In this document: in pieces, positions 1-7,453 of the stretch
Layout of the letters: each line of letters opens with the position of its first letter
Position numbering within the stretch: position 1 is the first letter of the stretch
Assembly: GCA_034435275.1 (NCBI GenBank)
Contig: DAOTXP010000047.1
Coordinates: forward strand, 1 to 25,608
Origin: JBFMCC01 sp034435275
GTDB taxonomy: Bacteria; Chloroflexota; Anaerolineae; Anaerolineales; Villigracilaceae
Length of the DNA stretch: 25,608 nt
Direction of reading: 5' to 3'
Program-made: the position numbers and the translations under genes
Notes under the pieces: generated by a model
The model's database searches: none
What the model was told of the DNA's origin: nothing
Seen by the model: the letters and a program-made list of their open reading frames with translations, nothing else

Positions 1-134
1 TGATGCCCGGGGATAACGTGAACCTGACGGTGGAATTGATCGTTCCGGTAGCGCTGGAGCAGGGCTCGAAGTTCGCCATCCGCGAAGGCGGCCTGACCGT
101 CGGCGCCGGCGTTATCACCAAAATCATCGAGTAG
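1..134 (+). CDS. tuf: Elongation factor Tu, C-terminal end (partial)
   Basis: The left edge cuts this gene; the first complete codon is at position 3 and the TAG stop is 132-134, leaving 43 residues. They match the last beta-barrel domain of EF-Tu, the GTPase that carries aminoacyl-tRNA to the ribosome: a PGDNV start, VELIVPVALEQG, then FAIREGG and VGAGVITKIIE. Position directly before rpsJ is the classical str/S10 junction. One oddity is Leu where the family nearly always has Arg in REGGRTVGAG. The identity is secure from motif and context, although only the tail is visible. Confidence 0.93.
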   Translation, partial: MPGDNVNLTVELIVPVALEQGSKFAIREGGLTVGAGVITKIIE

Positions 135-142
135 GCAGAGCC

Positions 143-451
143 ATGACGAAGCAGAAAATCCGCATCCGCCTCAAGGCATACGACCATCGTGTTCTTGACC
201 AGTCCGCCAAGCGGATCGTCGAAACCGCCGAGCGCTCCGGCGCCCATGTGGTTGGCCCGGTACCCTTGCCAACCAAACTGGAACGGTTTACAATACGTCG
301 CTCTCCGTTCATTGATAAAGACTCGCACGAGCATTTCGAGATTCGCACGCACAATCGTCTGATTGACGTTCTCGATCCCGACTCCAAGACGATTGACATG
401 TTGATGCGTCTCAACCTGCCTGCGGGCGTGGATATCGAGATCAAAATCTAA
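143..451 (+). CDS. rpsJ: 30S ribosomal protein S10
   Basis: S10 is a 102-residue protein of the 30S head and, as NusE, a partner in transcription antitermination. The start MTKQKIRIRLKAYDHRVLDQ is diagnostic, and the central KLERFTIRRSPFIDKDSHEHFE and final NLPAGVDIEIKI segments are the normal tRNA-side loop and C-terminus. Length is typical. It begins 8 nt after the tuf stop, so the two are probably co-transcribed. It is the first gene of the S10 cluster and is followed by an unusually long, structured gap before rplC. Confidence 0.98.
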   Translation: MTKQKIRIRLKAYDHRVLDQSAKRIVETAERSGAHVVGPVPLPTKLERFTIRRSPFIDKDSHEHFEIRTHNRLIDVLDPDSKTIDMLMRLNLPAGVDIEIKI

Positions 452-653
452 TTGCGTAACTTGCGCTCCGTCCCTTTTACGGAGCGCACACGAGACGGCG
501 CAAGAGAGGGGACGCGGGTGAACCGACACACCCCGCTTCACTCCCGACCCTCTGACTGCTCCGTGCTGAGATGATGCAGCCTAAGGCCAGGCTGACAGTC
601 TCACCGGGCGGGCTGGTTTCCGCCCCACCATCTTGTAAAGGAGAAAACCGAGC
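452..653 (+). promoter_or_regulatory. Structured rpsJ-rplC intergenic leader
   Basis: This 202-nt gap is the longest inside the ribosomal block. It contains a perfect 10-bp stem at 462-471/479-488 (arms TGCGCTCCGT and ACGGAGCGCA, 7-nt loop) without a following T-run, so it is not a plain intrinsic terminator. A second GC stem (GGGCGG 606-611, CCGCCC 620-625) lies close to the rplC ribosome binding site AAAGGAG. I see no convincing promoter. A cis-regulatory leader or RNA-processing site for L3 and downstream genes is inferred; the function is not shown. Confidence 0.4.
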
Positions 654-1283
654 ATGTTAAAGGGCCTGATTGGAAAGAAGATCGGCATGACCCAGGTCTT
701 CGATGAGCAAGGCGTCGCGCATCCCGTGACGATCATCGAAGCTGGGCCATGTTACGTTACTCAGGTAAGAAGCCCTGAAAAAGAGGGGTATTCCGCGGTG
801 CAGTTGGGCTTTGGAGAGGTGCACCCCAAGCGACTATCCGGCGGCGAACTCGGCCATCTCATGGCCAATGAAATCCCGCCCCTGCGCTTTTTGCGCGAAT
901 TCCGCACCAAGACAGTCAATGTGAATGTCGGCGAAAAGGTGACAGTGGATGCCTTCACTGTTGGTGAACGCGTGGACGTTGTCGGGACCAGCAAGGGCAA
1001 AGGCTTCGCCGGGCATGTCAAGCGGCACCACTTCGCGGGCGGACCGAAGACACATGGCGCCTCGGACCGCGTGCGCGCACCCGGTTCCAGTTCTTCGACC
1101 ACGACCCCGGGCCGCGTCTACAAGGGCACACGCCGCGCCGGTCACATGGGTACCGACCGCGTTACTGTCCAGGGATTGAAGGTCGTGCTGGTGGATGCCG
1201 AGCGCAACCTGCTCGGCCTGCGCGGCGCGATCCCGGGTCCGAAGGGCGGCGTGGTTGTCATCAAGGAAGCGCGCAAGCAGTAG
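654..1283 (+). CDS. rplC: 50S ribosomal protein L3
   Basis: L3 is an early-assembly 50S protein whose long loop reaches the peptidyl-transferase centre. The protein has 209 residues, normal for bacteria. It opens MLKGLIGKKIGMTQVFDEQG and carries the conserved GTSKGKGFAGHVKRHHFAGG segment and the GSSSSTTTPGRVYKGTRRAGHMG loop region. A strong AAAGGAG site precedes the ATG. It is the first gene after the long leader and is followed 26 nt later by rplD. Confidence 0.98.
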   Translation: MLKGLIGKKIGMTQVFDEQGVAHPVTIIEAGPCYVTQVRSPEKEGYSAVQLGFGEVHPKRLSGGELGHLMANEIPPLRFLREFRTKTVNVNVGEKVTVDAFTVGERVDVVGTSKGKGFAGHVKRHHFAGGPKTHGASDRVRAPGSSSSTTTPGRVYKGTRRAGHMGTDRVTVQGLKVVLVDAERNLLGLRGAIPGPKGGVVVIKEARKQ

Positions 1284-1309
1284 GCGCAGCATAACGGGAG
1301 CAAGCAGTC

Positions 1310-1939
1310 ATGAAAGTAGATGTTTTCAACATGGAAGGCAAGAAGGTGAAGCAGGTGGAATTGCCTGCCGCCATCTTCGGGGCCAAGGTCAATGTGGACT
1401 TGATGCACCAGGCCTATCAGCGTCAAATGGCCAATGCGCGCCTCGGCACGCACAAGACGAAGAGCCGCGGCGAGGTTGCGGGCGGCGGACAGAAACCATG
1501 GAAGCAAAAAGGGACCGGTCGCGCCCGTCAGGGCTCGCGCCGCGCCATCCAGTGGGTGGGCGGTGGGCGCGTCCATACGCCGCAGCCGCGCTCGTATTCC
1601 CAGAGCATGCCAAAGAAGATGCGCCAGGCCGCGTTGCGCTCGGCCTTGACGGTCAAGGCGCAGGACGCGGCGGTAGTGCTCGTGGATGAGATCGCGCTCG
1701 AGGAACCGAGGACCAACCTGATATCCCAGGCGTTGAACCGCCTCGTGGGCGAGTCCAGCGCGCTGGTGGTGATGTCTGAGAAGGATCAGACATACGATGT
1801 CGTGATGCGTTCGGCGAAGAATCTGCCCGACGCCAAGATTCTTCTGGCCGGTTATTTGAACATCCGCGACCTGCTTGGGTTCGATAAGCTGGTTATGTCG
1901 GTGAAAACGCTGGATGCCCTGACGGCGCAACTGGGATAG
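1310..1939 (+). CDS. rplD: 50S ribosomal protein L4
   Basis: L4 lines the nascent-peptide exit tunnel; in enterobacteria it also represses its own operon. This 209-residue protein contains the extended tunnel loop in recognisable form: RLGTHKTKSRGEVAGGGQKP, then a GTGRARQGSRRAIQW segment. The C-terminal globular part ends with MSVKTLDALTAQLG. It starts MKVDVFNMEGKKVKQVELP after a GGGAG-like site. Whether it regulates through the upstream leader, as in E. coli, cannot be told from sequence; that leader lies after rpsJ, not before it. Confidence 0.98.
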   Translation: MKVDVFNMEGKKVKQVELPAAIFGAKVNVDLMHQAYQRQMANARLGTHKTKSRGEVAGGGQKPWKQKGTGRARQGSRRAIQWVGGGRVHTPQPRSYSQSMPKKMRQAALRSALTVKAQDAAVVLVDEIALEEPRTNLISQALNRLVGESSALVVMSEKDQTYDVVMRSAKNLPDAKILLAGYLNIRDLLGFDKLVMSVKTLDALTAQLG

Positions 1940-1948
1940 GAGCATGGG

Positions 1949-2251
1949 ATGACCACGATTTACGAAGTTTTGCGCCGCCCGCTCGTAACTGAAAAGACCA
2001 GTTACCAGTCTGGCAAATTGAATCAATATTCGTTCGAGGTGGCGCAGGATGCCACCCGCACCATGGTGAAGGACGCAATCGAAACGCTCTTCGATGTCAC
2101 CGTGGAGCGTGTCAATGTGATCATGGTCCCGGCCAAGCGCGGACGCCGCGCGAAGAGCCGCCGCCTGCTCGTGCGCAAACCCGCTTACAAGAAGGCGGTG
2201 GTCACCCTGGTCGAGGGACAGACTCTCGAAATCTTTGAGGGCGTGCAATAA
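1949..2251 (+). CDS. rplW: 50S ribosomal protein L23
   Basis: L23 sits at the tunnel exit and is the docking site for trigger factor and signal recognition particle. The product has 100 residues, with MTTIYEVLRRPLVTEKTSYQ at the start and the usual basic loop (PAKRGRRAKSRRLLVRKP). The end of the gene is fused translationally to rplB: the stop TAA and the next ATG share one base (TAATG at 2249-2253), implying coupled translation. Confidence 0.97.
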   Translation: MTTIYEVLRRPLVTEKTSYQSGKLNQYSFEVAQDATRTMVKDAIETLFDVTVERVNVIMVPAKRGRRAKSRRLLVRKPAYKKAVVTLVEGQTLEIFEGVQ

Positions 2252-3087
2252 TGGCAATCAAGAAGTTCAAACCCGTCACTCCTGGCCAGCGCGGCATGAC
2301 CGGTCATACCTTCGAGGAGATCACGAAGGGAAAACCTGAGCGCTCGCTGTTGATCCCGCCGCGCGCCAGCGGCGGACGTAACGCTTACGGCCGCATTACT
2401 GTCCGCCATCGGGGCGGCGGCAATCGCCGTTTCATTCGCATTGTGGATTTCAAGCGCGAGAAGCACGGCATTCCTGCCAGAGTCGCGGCCATCGAATATG
2501 ACCCCAACCGCACAGCGCGTTTGGCCTTGCTGAATTATGTGGATGGTGAGAAACGCTATATCGTTGCGCCGCTCGACCTCAAAGTCGGCGACACGATCGT
2601 CTCCGGCCCGAATTCGGAGATCCGCACCGGCAACAGTCTGCCGATCTCGAACATTCCCGTGGGTACGATGATCCACAATATCGAGGTCAAGCCAGGCCGG
2701 GGCGGGCAATTGGTTCGTTCTGCCGGAGGCGCGGCACAATTGCTGGCCAAGGAGGGCGATTTTGCCCAGGTGCGCATGCCCTCGGGGGAGGTGCGCCTGA
2801 TCCGCCAAGTCTGCTATGCCACCATCGGTCAGATTGGCAATCTCGATCATAGCAACGTGAAGCTGGGCAAGGCTGGACGCAAACGCCACAAGGGCGTCCG
2901 CCCGACGGTGCGCGGTTCCGCGATGACGCCGCGCGACCACCCGCACGGCGGCGGCGAGGGACGCCAACCGGTGGGCAAGCCGGGTCCGCGCACCCCGTGG
3001 GGAAAACCCACCATGGGATACAAGACCCGCCGCAACAAGCAGACCGACAAGTACATCGTGCGCCGCCGAAGCAAGGGCAGCCGCTAG
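2251..3087 (+). CDS. rplB: 50S ribosomal protein L2
   Basis: L2 is required for subunit association and peptidyl transferase assembly. The 278-residue protein starts MAIKKFKPVTPGQRGMTGHT and has the RNA-binding block with PVRHRGGGNRR-like text (ITVRHRGGGNRRFIRIVDFK). The C-terminal signature is RDHPHGGGEGR with the conserved histidine region, then TPWGKPTMGYKTRRNK and the basic end RRRSKGSR. The start overlaps the rplW stop by one base. Confidence 0.98.
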   Translation: MAIKKFKPVTPGQRGMTGHTFEEITKGKPERSLLIPPRASGGRNAYGRITVRHRGGGNRRFIRIVDFKREKHGIPARVAAIEYDPNRTARLALLNYVDGEKRYIVAPLDLKVGDTIVSGPNSEIRTGNSLPISNIPVGTMIHNIEVKPGRGGQLVRSAGGAAQLLAKEGDFAQVRMPSGEVRLIRQVCYATIGQIGNLDHSNVKLGKAGRKRHKGVRPTVRGSAMTPRDHPHGGGEGRQPVGKPGPRTPWGKPTMGYKTRRNKQTDKYIVRRRSKGSR

Positions 3088-3108
3088 GCAGAGTAGAGGA
3101 ACGCATCC

Positions 3109-3405
3109 ATGTCACGATCTTTGAAAAAGGGTCCGTTTATTGACCCGAAACTGTATAAAAAAGTCGAAGCTATGAACAAGAAGGGCGAAAAGAAAGTCAT
3201 TCGCACCTGGAGTCGGGCGAGCGTGATCTTCCCGCAGATGGTGGGTCACACGATCGCTGTCCACGATGGCCGACGCCATGTGCCGATCTACGTCACCGAA
3301 AACATGGTCGGCCACCGTCTCGGCGAATTCGCACCGACGCGCACGTTCCGCGGGCACATGACCGAAAAGAAGGTCGAAACCGCGGGGACCCCGGGAGCGG
3401 CATAA
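3109..3405 (+). CDS. rpsS: 30S ribosomal protein S19
   Basis: S19 is a 30S head protein that contacts the A-site tRNA together with S13. The 98-residue sequence has the typical start MSRSLKKGPFIDPKLYKKVE, the IRTWSRASVIFPQMVGHTIA core, and GHRLGEFAPTRTFRGH. The C-terminal tail (KVETAGTPGAA) is a few residues longer and plainer than in many bacteria. AGAGGAA lies upstream of the ATG. rplV follows with a 3-nt gap. Confidence 0.97.
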   Translation: MSRSLKKGPFIDPKLYKKVEAMNKKGEKKVIRTWSRASVIFPQMVGHTIAVHDGRRHVPIYVTENMVGHRLGEFAPTRTFRGHMTEKKVETAGTPGAA

Positions 3406-3408
3406 ATC

Positions 3409-3750
3409 ATGCACGATATTAAAGCGCATCTGCGCTACCTTCCCATCCCGCCGCAGAAGGTCCGCCTGATGGTTGACCTGGTACGTGGCAAAAGCGCCAA
3501 CGAGGCGCTCGAAATGCTGCGCTTCGAGACCAAAGGCCCGGCTGCCCCGATTCGCAAACTGCTGGCTTCGGCTGTCGCGAATGCCGAGGAGAACTTTGGC
3601 GTCAGCCGCGACGACCTGTATGTTGCCACGATCTTCGCGGACGAAGCTCCGACGCGCAAATGGCGCCGCTTTGGCGCGCGCGGCCGTTTCAAACCGGTCC
3701 TGCGCCGTAATTCGCATGTGACTGTGATCCTGCGTGAGCGCGGATCGTAA
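3409..3750 (+). CDS. rplV: 50S ribosomal protein L22
   Basis: L22 forms part of the exit tunnel wall and is a site of macrolide-resistance mutations in other bacteria. Here it has 113 residues: KAHLRYLPIPPQKVRLMVDL at the N-terminus, the NAEENFGVSRDDLYV helix-loop, and the tunnel hairpin RKWRRFGARGRFKPVLRRNS. The hairpin has no deletion or insertion that I can see. It lies between rpsS and rpsC as usual, and the short spacing indicates one transcript. Confidence 0.97.
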   Translation: MHDIKAHLRYLPIPPQKVRLMVDLVRGKSANEALEMLRFETKGPAAPIRKLLASAVANAEENFGVSRDDLYVATIFADEAPTRKWRRFGARGRFKPVLRRNSHVTVILRERGS

Positions 3751-3762
3751 TAAGGAGATGTT

Positions 3763-4512
3763 ATGGGTCGCAAAGTACATCCCGTAGGTATCCGCCTCGG
3801 CATCAATCAGATGTGGCAGGGGCGCTGGTTTGCCGAAGGGTCGCAGTATCGCGAGCAGCTCTGGCAGGATATGGCCATTCGTCACTTGTTAACGGGTGGT
3901 GCGCCGAAGGGCAGCGCGGCGGTCAATACCAAGGTGCGCATCCTGCGCAAGGAACTGCCTGAGAATATTCTCAATAATAAGGCTGGTATCTCGCGCGTGG
4001 ACGTGGAGCGCTTCCCCGGCAAGATCAAGGTTGCCATTCATACGGCCAAACCGGGCATCTTGATTGGCCGCAAAGGCGAAGGCGTCAAGAAAATTCGCAC
4101 TTCGTTGGAAGCCTTGGTTGGCAAGAAAGTTGACCTGGATATCAAGGAAATCAGCACGCCCGATACCGATGCTGTGCTGGTCGCTTATAACATTGCAGAT
4201 CAGTTACAGCGCCGCATCGCCTACCGCCGCGCCATGAAACGCGCCATCCAGCAGGCCATGAAGCAGGGCGCCGAAGGAATCAAGATTGAGGTGGCCGGCC
4301 GCCTGGGCGGGGCCGAGATGTCCCGCACCGTTTGGTTGCGCGAAGGGCGCGTCCCTTTGCAGACTCTGCGCGCCAACATGGATTACGCGCGCGCCGAGGC
4401 TCACACCACGTATGGCCGCATCGGTATCAAGGTGTGGGTCTACAAAGGCGAGGCGATGCCCGAAGTGGAAGAAAAGGCCGAGTCGACAGAAGGCGTGTAC
4501 GTCAGCGAGTAG
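3763..4512 (+). CDS. rpsC: 30S ribosomal protein S3, with N-terminal insertion
   Basis: S3 lines the mRNA entry tunnel and contributes to helicase activity of the ribosome. The 249-residue protein starts MGRKVHPVGIRLGI and has the KH-domain GxxG motif (IGRKGEG, about residues 101-107) and the C-terminal part GRLGGAEMSRTVWLREGRVP. Compared with remembered E. coli and Chloroflexus sequences, about 20-25 extra residues lie near positions 44-68 (TGGAPKGSAAVNTKVRI onward), before NKAGISRVDVER. The insertion keeps the frame and is flanked by conserved text, so it is probably a lineage-specific indel. RBS AAGGAG precedes the ATG. Confidence 0.97.
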   Translation: MGRKVHPVGIRLGINQMWQGRWFAEGSQYREQLWQDMAIRHLLTGGAPKGSAAVNTKVRILRKELPENILNNKAGISRVDVERFPGKIKVAIHTAKPGILIGRKGEGVKKIRTSLEALVGKKVDLDIKEISTPDTDAVLVAYNIADQLQRRIAYRRAMKRAIQQAMKQGAEGIKIEVAGRLGGAEMSRTVWLREGRVPLQTLRANMDYARAEAHTTYGRIGIKVWVYKGEAMPEVEEKAESTEGVYVSE

Positions 4513-4541
4513 CCAGCGGAGAGAAAAGGATAGTTGTCATT

Positions 4542-4967
4542 ATGTTGATGCCAAAACGTGTCAAGTGGCGCAAGCAGATGCGCGGGCGCATGAAGGGCAA
4601 AGCCCAGCGCGGCGCCGAGATTTCTTTCGGCGAATATGCCTTGCAGGCTCTGGAGCCGGCCTGGATCACCGCGCGGCAGATCGAAGCGGCGCGCCGTTCC
4701 ATCGTCCGTGAGATGAAGCGCCGCGGTAAGATCTGGATTCGCATCTTCCCGGCCAAACCCTATACGCACAAACCGCCTGAAACCCGCATGGGTTCCGGCA
4801 AGGGCAACGTGGAATATTACGTGGCCGTCGTCCGCCCGGGCCGCATCATGTTCGAGATCAGTGGTTTGCCCGAGGATGTCGCTGTGGCGGCCCTGCGGAG
4901 CGCCATGTACAAATTCCCGATCAAGACCAAGATCGTTGCCCGTCATGATCTGGGCGCTGGAGAATAG
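4542..4967 (+). CDS. rplP: 50S ribosomal protein L16
   Basis: L16 positions the A-site and P-site tRNA acceptor arms in the 50S subunit. The frame is open upstream into rpsC, but the family start MLMPKRVKWRKQMRGRMKGK fixes the ATG at 4542 with AAAAGGA 11 nt upstream, giving 141 residues. An internal ATG two codons later is possible. Conserved segments include ISFGEYALQALEPAWITARQ, IEAARRSIVREMKRRGKIWI and ETRMGSGKGNVEYYVAVVRP. It is followed 2 nt later by rpmC. Confidence 0.97.
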   Translation: MLMPKRVKWRKQMRGRMKGKAQRGAEISFGEYALQALEPAWITARQIEAARRSIVREMKRRGKIWIRIFPAKPYTHKPPETRMGSGKGNVEYYVAVVRPGRIMFEISGLPEDVAVAALRSAMYKFPIKTKIVARHDLGAGE

Positions 4968-4969
4968 TT

Positions 4970-5179
4970 ATGAAAGCCAGCGAAATCCGTGATCTGAAAC
5001 CCGAAGAAATCGAAGCCAAACTGGCGGATGCCCGCGAAGAATTGATGAAACTGCGCTTCCGGCAGGTAAGCGGTCAATTGACCGACCCGAGCCGATTGCG
5101 CATTCTCCGCCGCGATATTGCCCGCATGATGACCGTGCTCAACGAGCAGAAGACCGCGGCCCTGGAAGGTGAAGCATGA
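4970..5179 (+). CDS. rpmC: 50S ribosomal protein L29
   Basis: L29 is a small helical-hairpin protein next to L23 at the tunnel exit. The 69-residue product has the usual MKASEIRDLKPEEIEAKL first helix, the LMKLRFRQVSGQLTDPSRLR turn, and a second helix ending in a short acidic tail. The stop overlaps the rpsQ start as ATGA (5176-5179), so S17 is likely translated by re-initiation. Confidence 0.96.
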   Translation: MKASEIRDLKPEEIEAKLADAREELMKLRFRQVSGQLTDPSRLRILRRDIARMMTVLNEQKTAALEGEA

Positions 5180-5532
5180 ACGATCGTCGCCGTATGACTG
5201 GTGTCGTCACCAGTAATAAGATGACCAAGACTGTAGTGGTCGAGATCACGCGCGTGTTCCGCCACCCGTTGTACAAGAAGGTGGTGCATTCGAGCAAGCG
5301 CGTCAAGGCCCACGACGAACTGGGCTGTCAGATTGGTGACGAGGTCCAAATCGTGGAATCTCGCCCGCTGTCCCGCGAGAAGCGCTGGGCGGTAGAGACC
5401 GTCCTGAAGCACGAAAGTCGCACGGCGGACGCCGGGGTGGAGTCGGTTGCTTCGGCGGATGTTGATACCGCCACGGTCATGCACGCGGAAACCCCAGCCA
5501 AGCCGGAATCGGAAGCAGGAGCCCAGCCATGA
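5176..5532 (+). CDS. rpsQ: 30S ribosomal protein S17, C-terminally extended
   Basis: S17 is an early-binding OB-fold protein of the 30S body. The core (residues 1 to about 79) is normal: MTGVVTSNKMTKTVVVEITR, KRVKAHDELGCQIGDEVQIV, and ESRPLSREKRWAVE. Unlike the usual 80-90 residues, this one has 118. The extra ~39 residues are low-complexity, rich in Ala, Glu, Ser and Asp (for example AETPAKPESEAGAQP), and end in an ATGA overlap with rplN. The tail is probably disordered. It could have grown simply because the stop shifted to the coupling site. Confidence 0.96.
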   Translation: MNDRRRMTGVVTSNKMTKTVVVEITRVFRHPLYKKVVHSSKRVKAHDELGCQIGDEVQIVESRPLSREKRWAVETVLKHESRTADAGVESVASADVDTATVMHAETPAKPESEAGAQP

Positions 5533-5900
5533 TTCAGCAGGAAACTTTTCTCAAAGTGGCAGATAACACCGGGGCGCGCGAGATCCAGGTGATCCACGTG
5601 CTGGGCGGTTCCACTCGCAAGTATGGCGCAGTGGGCGACATGGTGGTCGCGGCGGTCAAATCGGCCGCGCCGCAAGGTTCGGTTAAGAAGAGCGAAGTGG
5701 TGCGCGCCGTGATTGTGCGCTGTTCAAAGGAATGGCGCCGCGAGGACGGTTCGCACATCCGTTTCGATGATAATGCCGCGGTCATCCTAGACGCTGACAA
5801 CCAGAATCCCAAGGGTACGCGCATCTTTGGGCCTGTGGCGCGTGAGCTTCGCGAAAAGGGCTTTATGAAAATCGTTTCGCTGGCGCCGGAAGTGCTTTAG
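5529..5900 (+). CDS. rplN: 50S ribosomal protein L14
   Basis: L14 lies at the 30S interface and is the target of the silencing factor RsfS. The 123-residue protein has MIQQETFLKVADNTGAREIQ, VIHVLGGSTRKYGAVGDMVV, and the conserved IRFDDNAAVILDADNQNPKG segment followed by RIFGPVARELREKGFMKIVS. Length is one residue more than in E. coli. It is translationally coupled to rpsQ by a 4-nt overlap. Confidence 0.98.
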   Translation: MIQQETFLKVADNTGAREIQVIHVLGGSTRKYGAVGDMVVAAVKSAAPQGSVKKSEVVRAVIVRCSKEWRREDGSHIRFDDNAAVILDADNQNPKGTRIFGPVARELREKGFMKIVSLAPEVL

Positions 5901-5921
5901 GCCAGCGCGGGAGCAGTTGAG

Positions 5922-6254
5922 ATGAAAGTCAAAATTCGTAAAGGCGACACTGTTGAGATCATCAGTGGCAAGCTGGAGGACAAGGGCAAGCGCGGCGAGG
6001 TTATCAACGTGATGCCCGAACTGCGGCGGGTCGTTGTTACGGGCGTCAACATCCGCACCAAACATCAAAAGCAGGTGCAGACGCAGGCTGGCCGCAACAT
6101 GAATCCCGGCCGCATTAAATTCGAAGGTGCGCTGGATATTTCCAACGTGATGCTGGTCTGCCCGAAGTGTGGCAAAACGACCCGCGTGGCGGTCCAGCGC
6201 GACGCGACGGGTGTGCACCGCGTCTGCAAGCAGTGCGAAGCCCAGATTGATTAG
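5922..6254 (+). CDS. rplX: 50S ribosomal protein L24, zinc-ribbon form
   Basis: L24 initiates 50S assembly. The 110-residue sequence contains the KOW motif near the start (KIRKGDTVEIISGKLEDKGK, then RGEVINVMPELRRVVVTGVN). Its C-terminal half carries two CxxC knuckles, C80/C83 (CPKCG) and C102/C105 (CKQC), a probable zinc ribbon found in many non-proteobacterial L24 proteins and absent in E. coli. A GGGAG site precedes the ATG. Confidence 0.96.
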   Translation: MKVKIRKGDTVEIISGKLEDKGKRGEVINVMPELRRVVVTGVNIRTKHQKQVQTQAGRNMNPGRIKFEGALDISNVMLVCPKCGKTTRVAVQRDATGVHRVCKQCEAQID

Positions 6255-6273
6255 GCCGCTGCGGAGCATGAAC

Positions 6274-6819
6274 ATGAATCATATGCAAGAGCGTTACGAG
6301 AAGGAGATTGTGCCTGCCCTGCGCAAGGCCTTCGATCTCAAGAATATCATGCAGGTGCCGCGCATCGAGAAAGTGGTAGTGAATATCGGCATCGGCGAGG
6401 CCATGGACAACCCCAAGGCACTGGAGTTCGCCGTGGCGGATCTGACGACGGTCACCGGGCAGAAGCCGATCCAGACCAAGGCCCGCAAGAGTATCGCCAA
6501 TTTCAAATTGCGCGAGGGCCGCATCATCGGCACCAAAGTGACCCTGCGCGGCGACCGCATGTGGGCATTCCTCGACCGGGTCATCAATGTGGCCCTGCCG
6601 CGCGTGCGTGACTTCCGCGGTGTCTCGGCCAACGCTTTCGACGGCCGCGGTAACTACACACTCGGTCTCAAGGATCAACTGGTGTTCCCGGAGATCGAGT
6701 ACGACAAAATTGACAAACTGCGCGGCATGGAGATCACGATCGTGACCACCGCGAAGGATGATGACCAGGCGCGCACTCTGCTGTCCATGCTTGGGATGCC
6801 GTTCAAAAAGGAAGCGTAG
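6274..6819 (+). CDS. rplE: 50S ribosomal protein L5
   Basis: L5 binds 5S rRNA and touches P-site tRNA. The frame is open back into rplX. I chose ATG 6274 because GGAG (6262-6265) sits 8 nt upstream of it, whereas ATG 6268 is too close; 6283 is also possible. The result is 181 residues. Diagnostic text includes the RYEKEIVPALRKAFDLKNIM helix, VNIGIGEAMDNPKALEFAV, TGQKPIQTKARKSIANFKLR and NYTLGLKDQLVFPEIEYDKI. Confidence 0.97.
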   Translation: MNHMQERYEKEIVPALRKAFDLKNIMQVPRIEKVVVNIGIGEAMDNPKALEFAVADLTTVTGQKPIQTKARKSIANFKLREGRIIGTKVTLRGDRMWAFLDRVINVALPRVRDFRGVSANAFDGRGNYTLGLKDQLVFPEIEYDKIDKLRGMEITIVTTAKDDDQARTLLSMLGMPFKKEA

Positions 6820-6822
6820 GTT

Positions 6823-7005
6823 ATGGCTAAAAAGAACATGCAATATCGAGAACTCCGCCGGCGGCACGCCGTGCAGGTGCGCAACCGCTGTCACCGTTGT
6901 GGCCGCTCGCGCGGTTATATGCGCCGCTTTGGCCTGTGCCGCATTTGCTTCCGTGAAATGGCGTTGCAAGGAAAAATCCCCGGCGTCACCAAGTCGTCGT
7001 GGTAG
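6823..7005 (+). CDS. rpsN: 30S ribosomal protein S14, type Z
   Basis: S14 is a 30S head protein. This is the short zinc-binding type, with 60 residues and four cysteines at C23, C26, C39 and C42 in the pattern CHRCG ... LCRICFRE. The end GKIPGVTKSSW is typical of the type. It starts 3 nt after the rplE stop. The zinc-free long paralogue used by some bacteria under zinc starvation is not in this window. Confidence 0.97.
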   Translation: MAKKNMQYRELRRRHAVQVRNRCHRCGRSRGYMRRFGLCRICFREMALQGKIPGVTKSSW

Positions 7006-7022
7006 CCGGTGGGAGGTAGATG

Positions 7023-7436
7023 ATGAACGTTACTGACCCGATCGCTGACATGCTGACGCGCATTCGCAATGGCGTCCTGGCCGGTCACGCCCTGGTGGCG
7101 ATGCCCAGTTCGAAGATCAAGATGGAAATCGCCAAGATCTTGAAGGAAGAGGGCTACATCGAAGGGTACGAAGTTGTAGAGGGCGAGAATCCCGCCCAGA
7201 AGGTTCTGCGCCTCAAGATTAAATACGTCGGTGAGCGCCGCGAGCGCAAACCTGTCATTAGCGGTCTTGAGCGTGTAAGCAAGCCCGGCCGCCGTATTTA
7301 TACACACAAGAAGGATATTCCCTGGGTGCTCTCCGGCCTGGGCGTTGCCATCCTGTCCACGCCCAAGGGTGTGATGACCGGCGCGCGCGCCCGCCAGTTG
7401 GGCGTCGGCGGCGAAATCCTTTGCAAGATTTGGTAG
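7023..7436 (+). CDS. rpsH: 30S ribosomal protein S8
   Basis: S8 binds helix 21 of 16S rRNA and, in E. coli, represses the spc operon. Two adjacent ATGs occur at 7020 and 7023. GGAGG at 7012-7016 is only 3 nt from the first but 6 nt from the second, and MNVTDPIADMLTRIRNG is the common start, so 7023 is preferred, giving 137 residues. C-terminal signatures are VSKPGRRIYTHKKDIPWVLS, GLGVAILSTPKGVMTGARAR and GGEILCKIW. Confidence 0.97.
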   Translation: MNVTDPIADMLTRIRNGVLAGHALVAMPSSKIKMEIAKILKEEGYIEGYEVVEGENPAQKVLRLKIKYVGERRERKPVISGLERVSKPGRRIYTHKKDIPWVLSGLGVAILSTPKGVMTGARARQLGVGGEILCKIW

Positions 7437-7453
7437 GCAGGAGGAGAGCAATT

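Noticed and set aside
462..488. Intrinsic terminator after rpsJ
   Set aside because: The stem is perfect but is followed by mixed sequence without a T-run, so it is better described as a leader hairpin.
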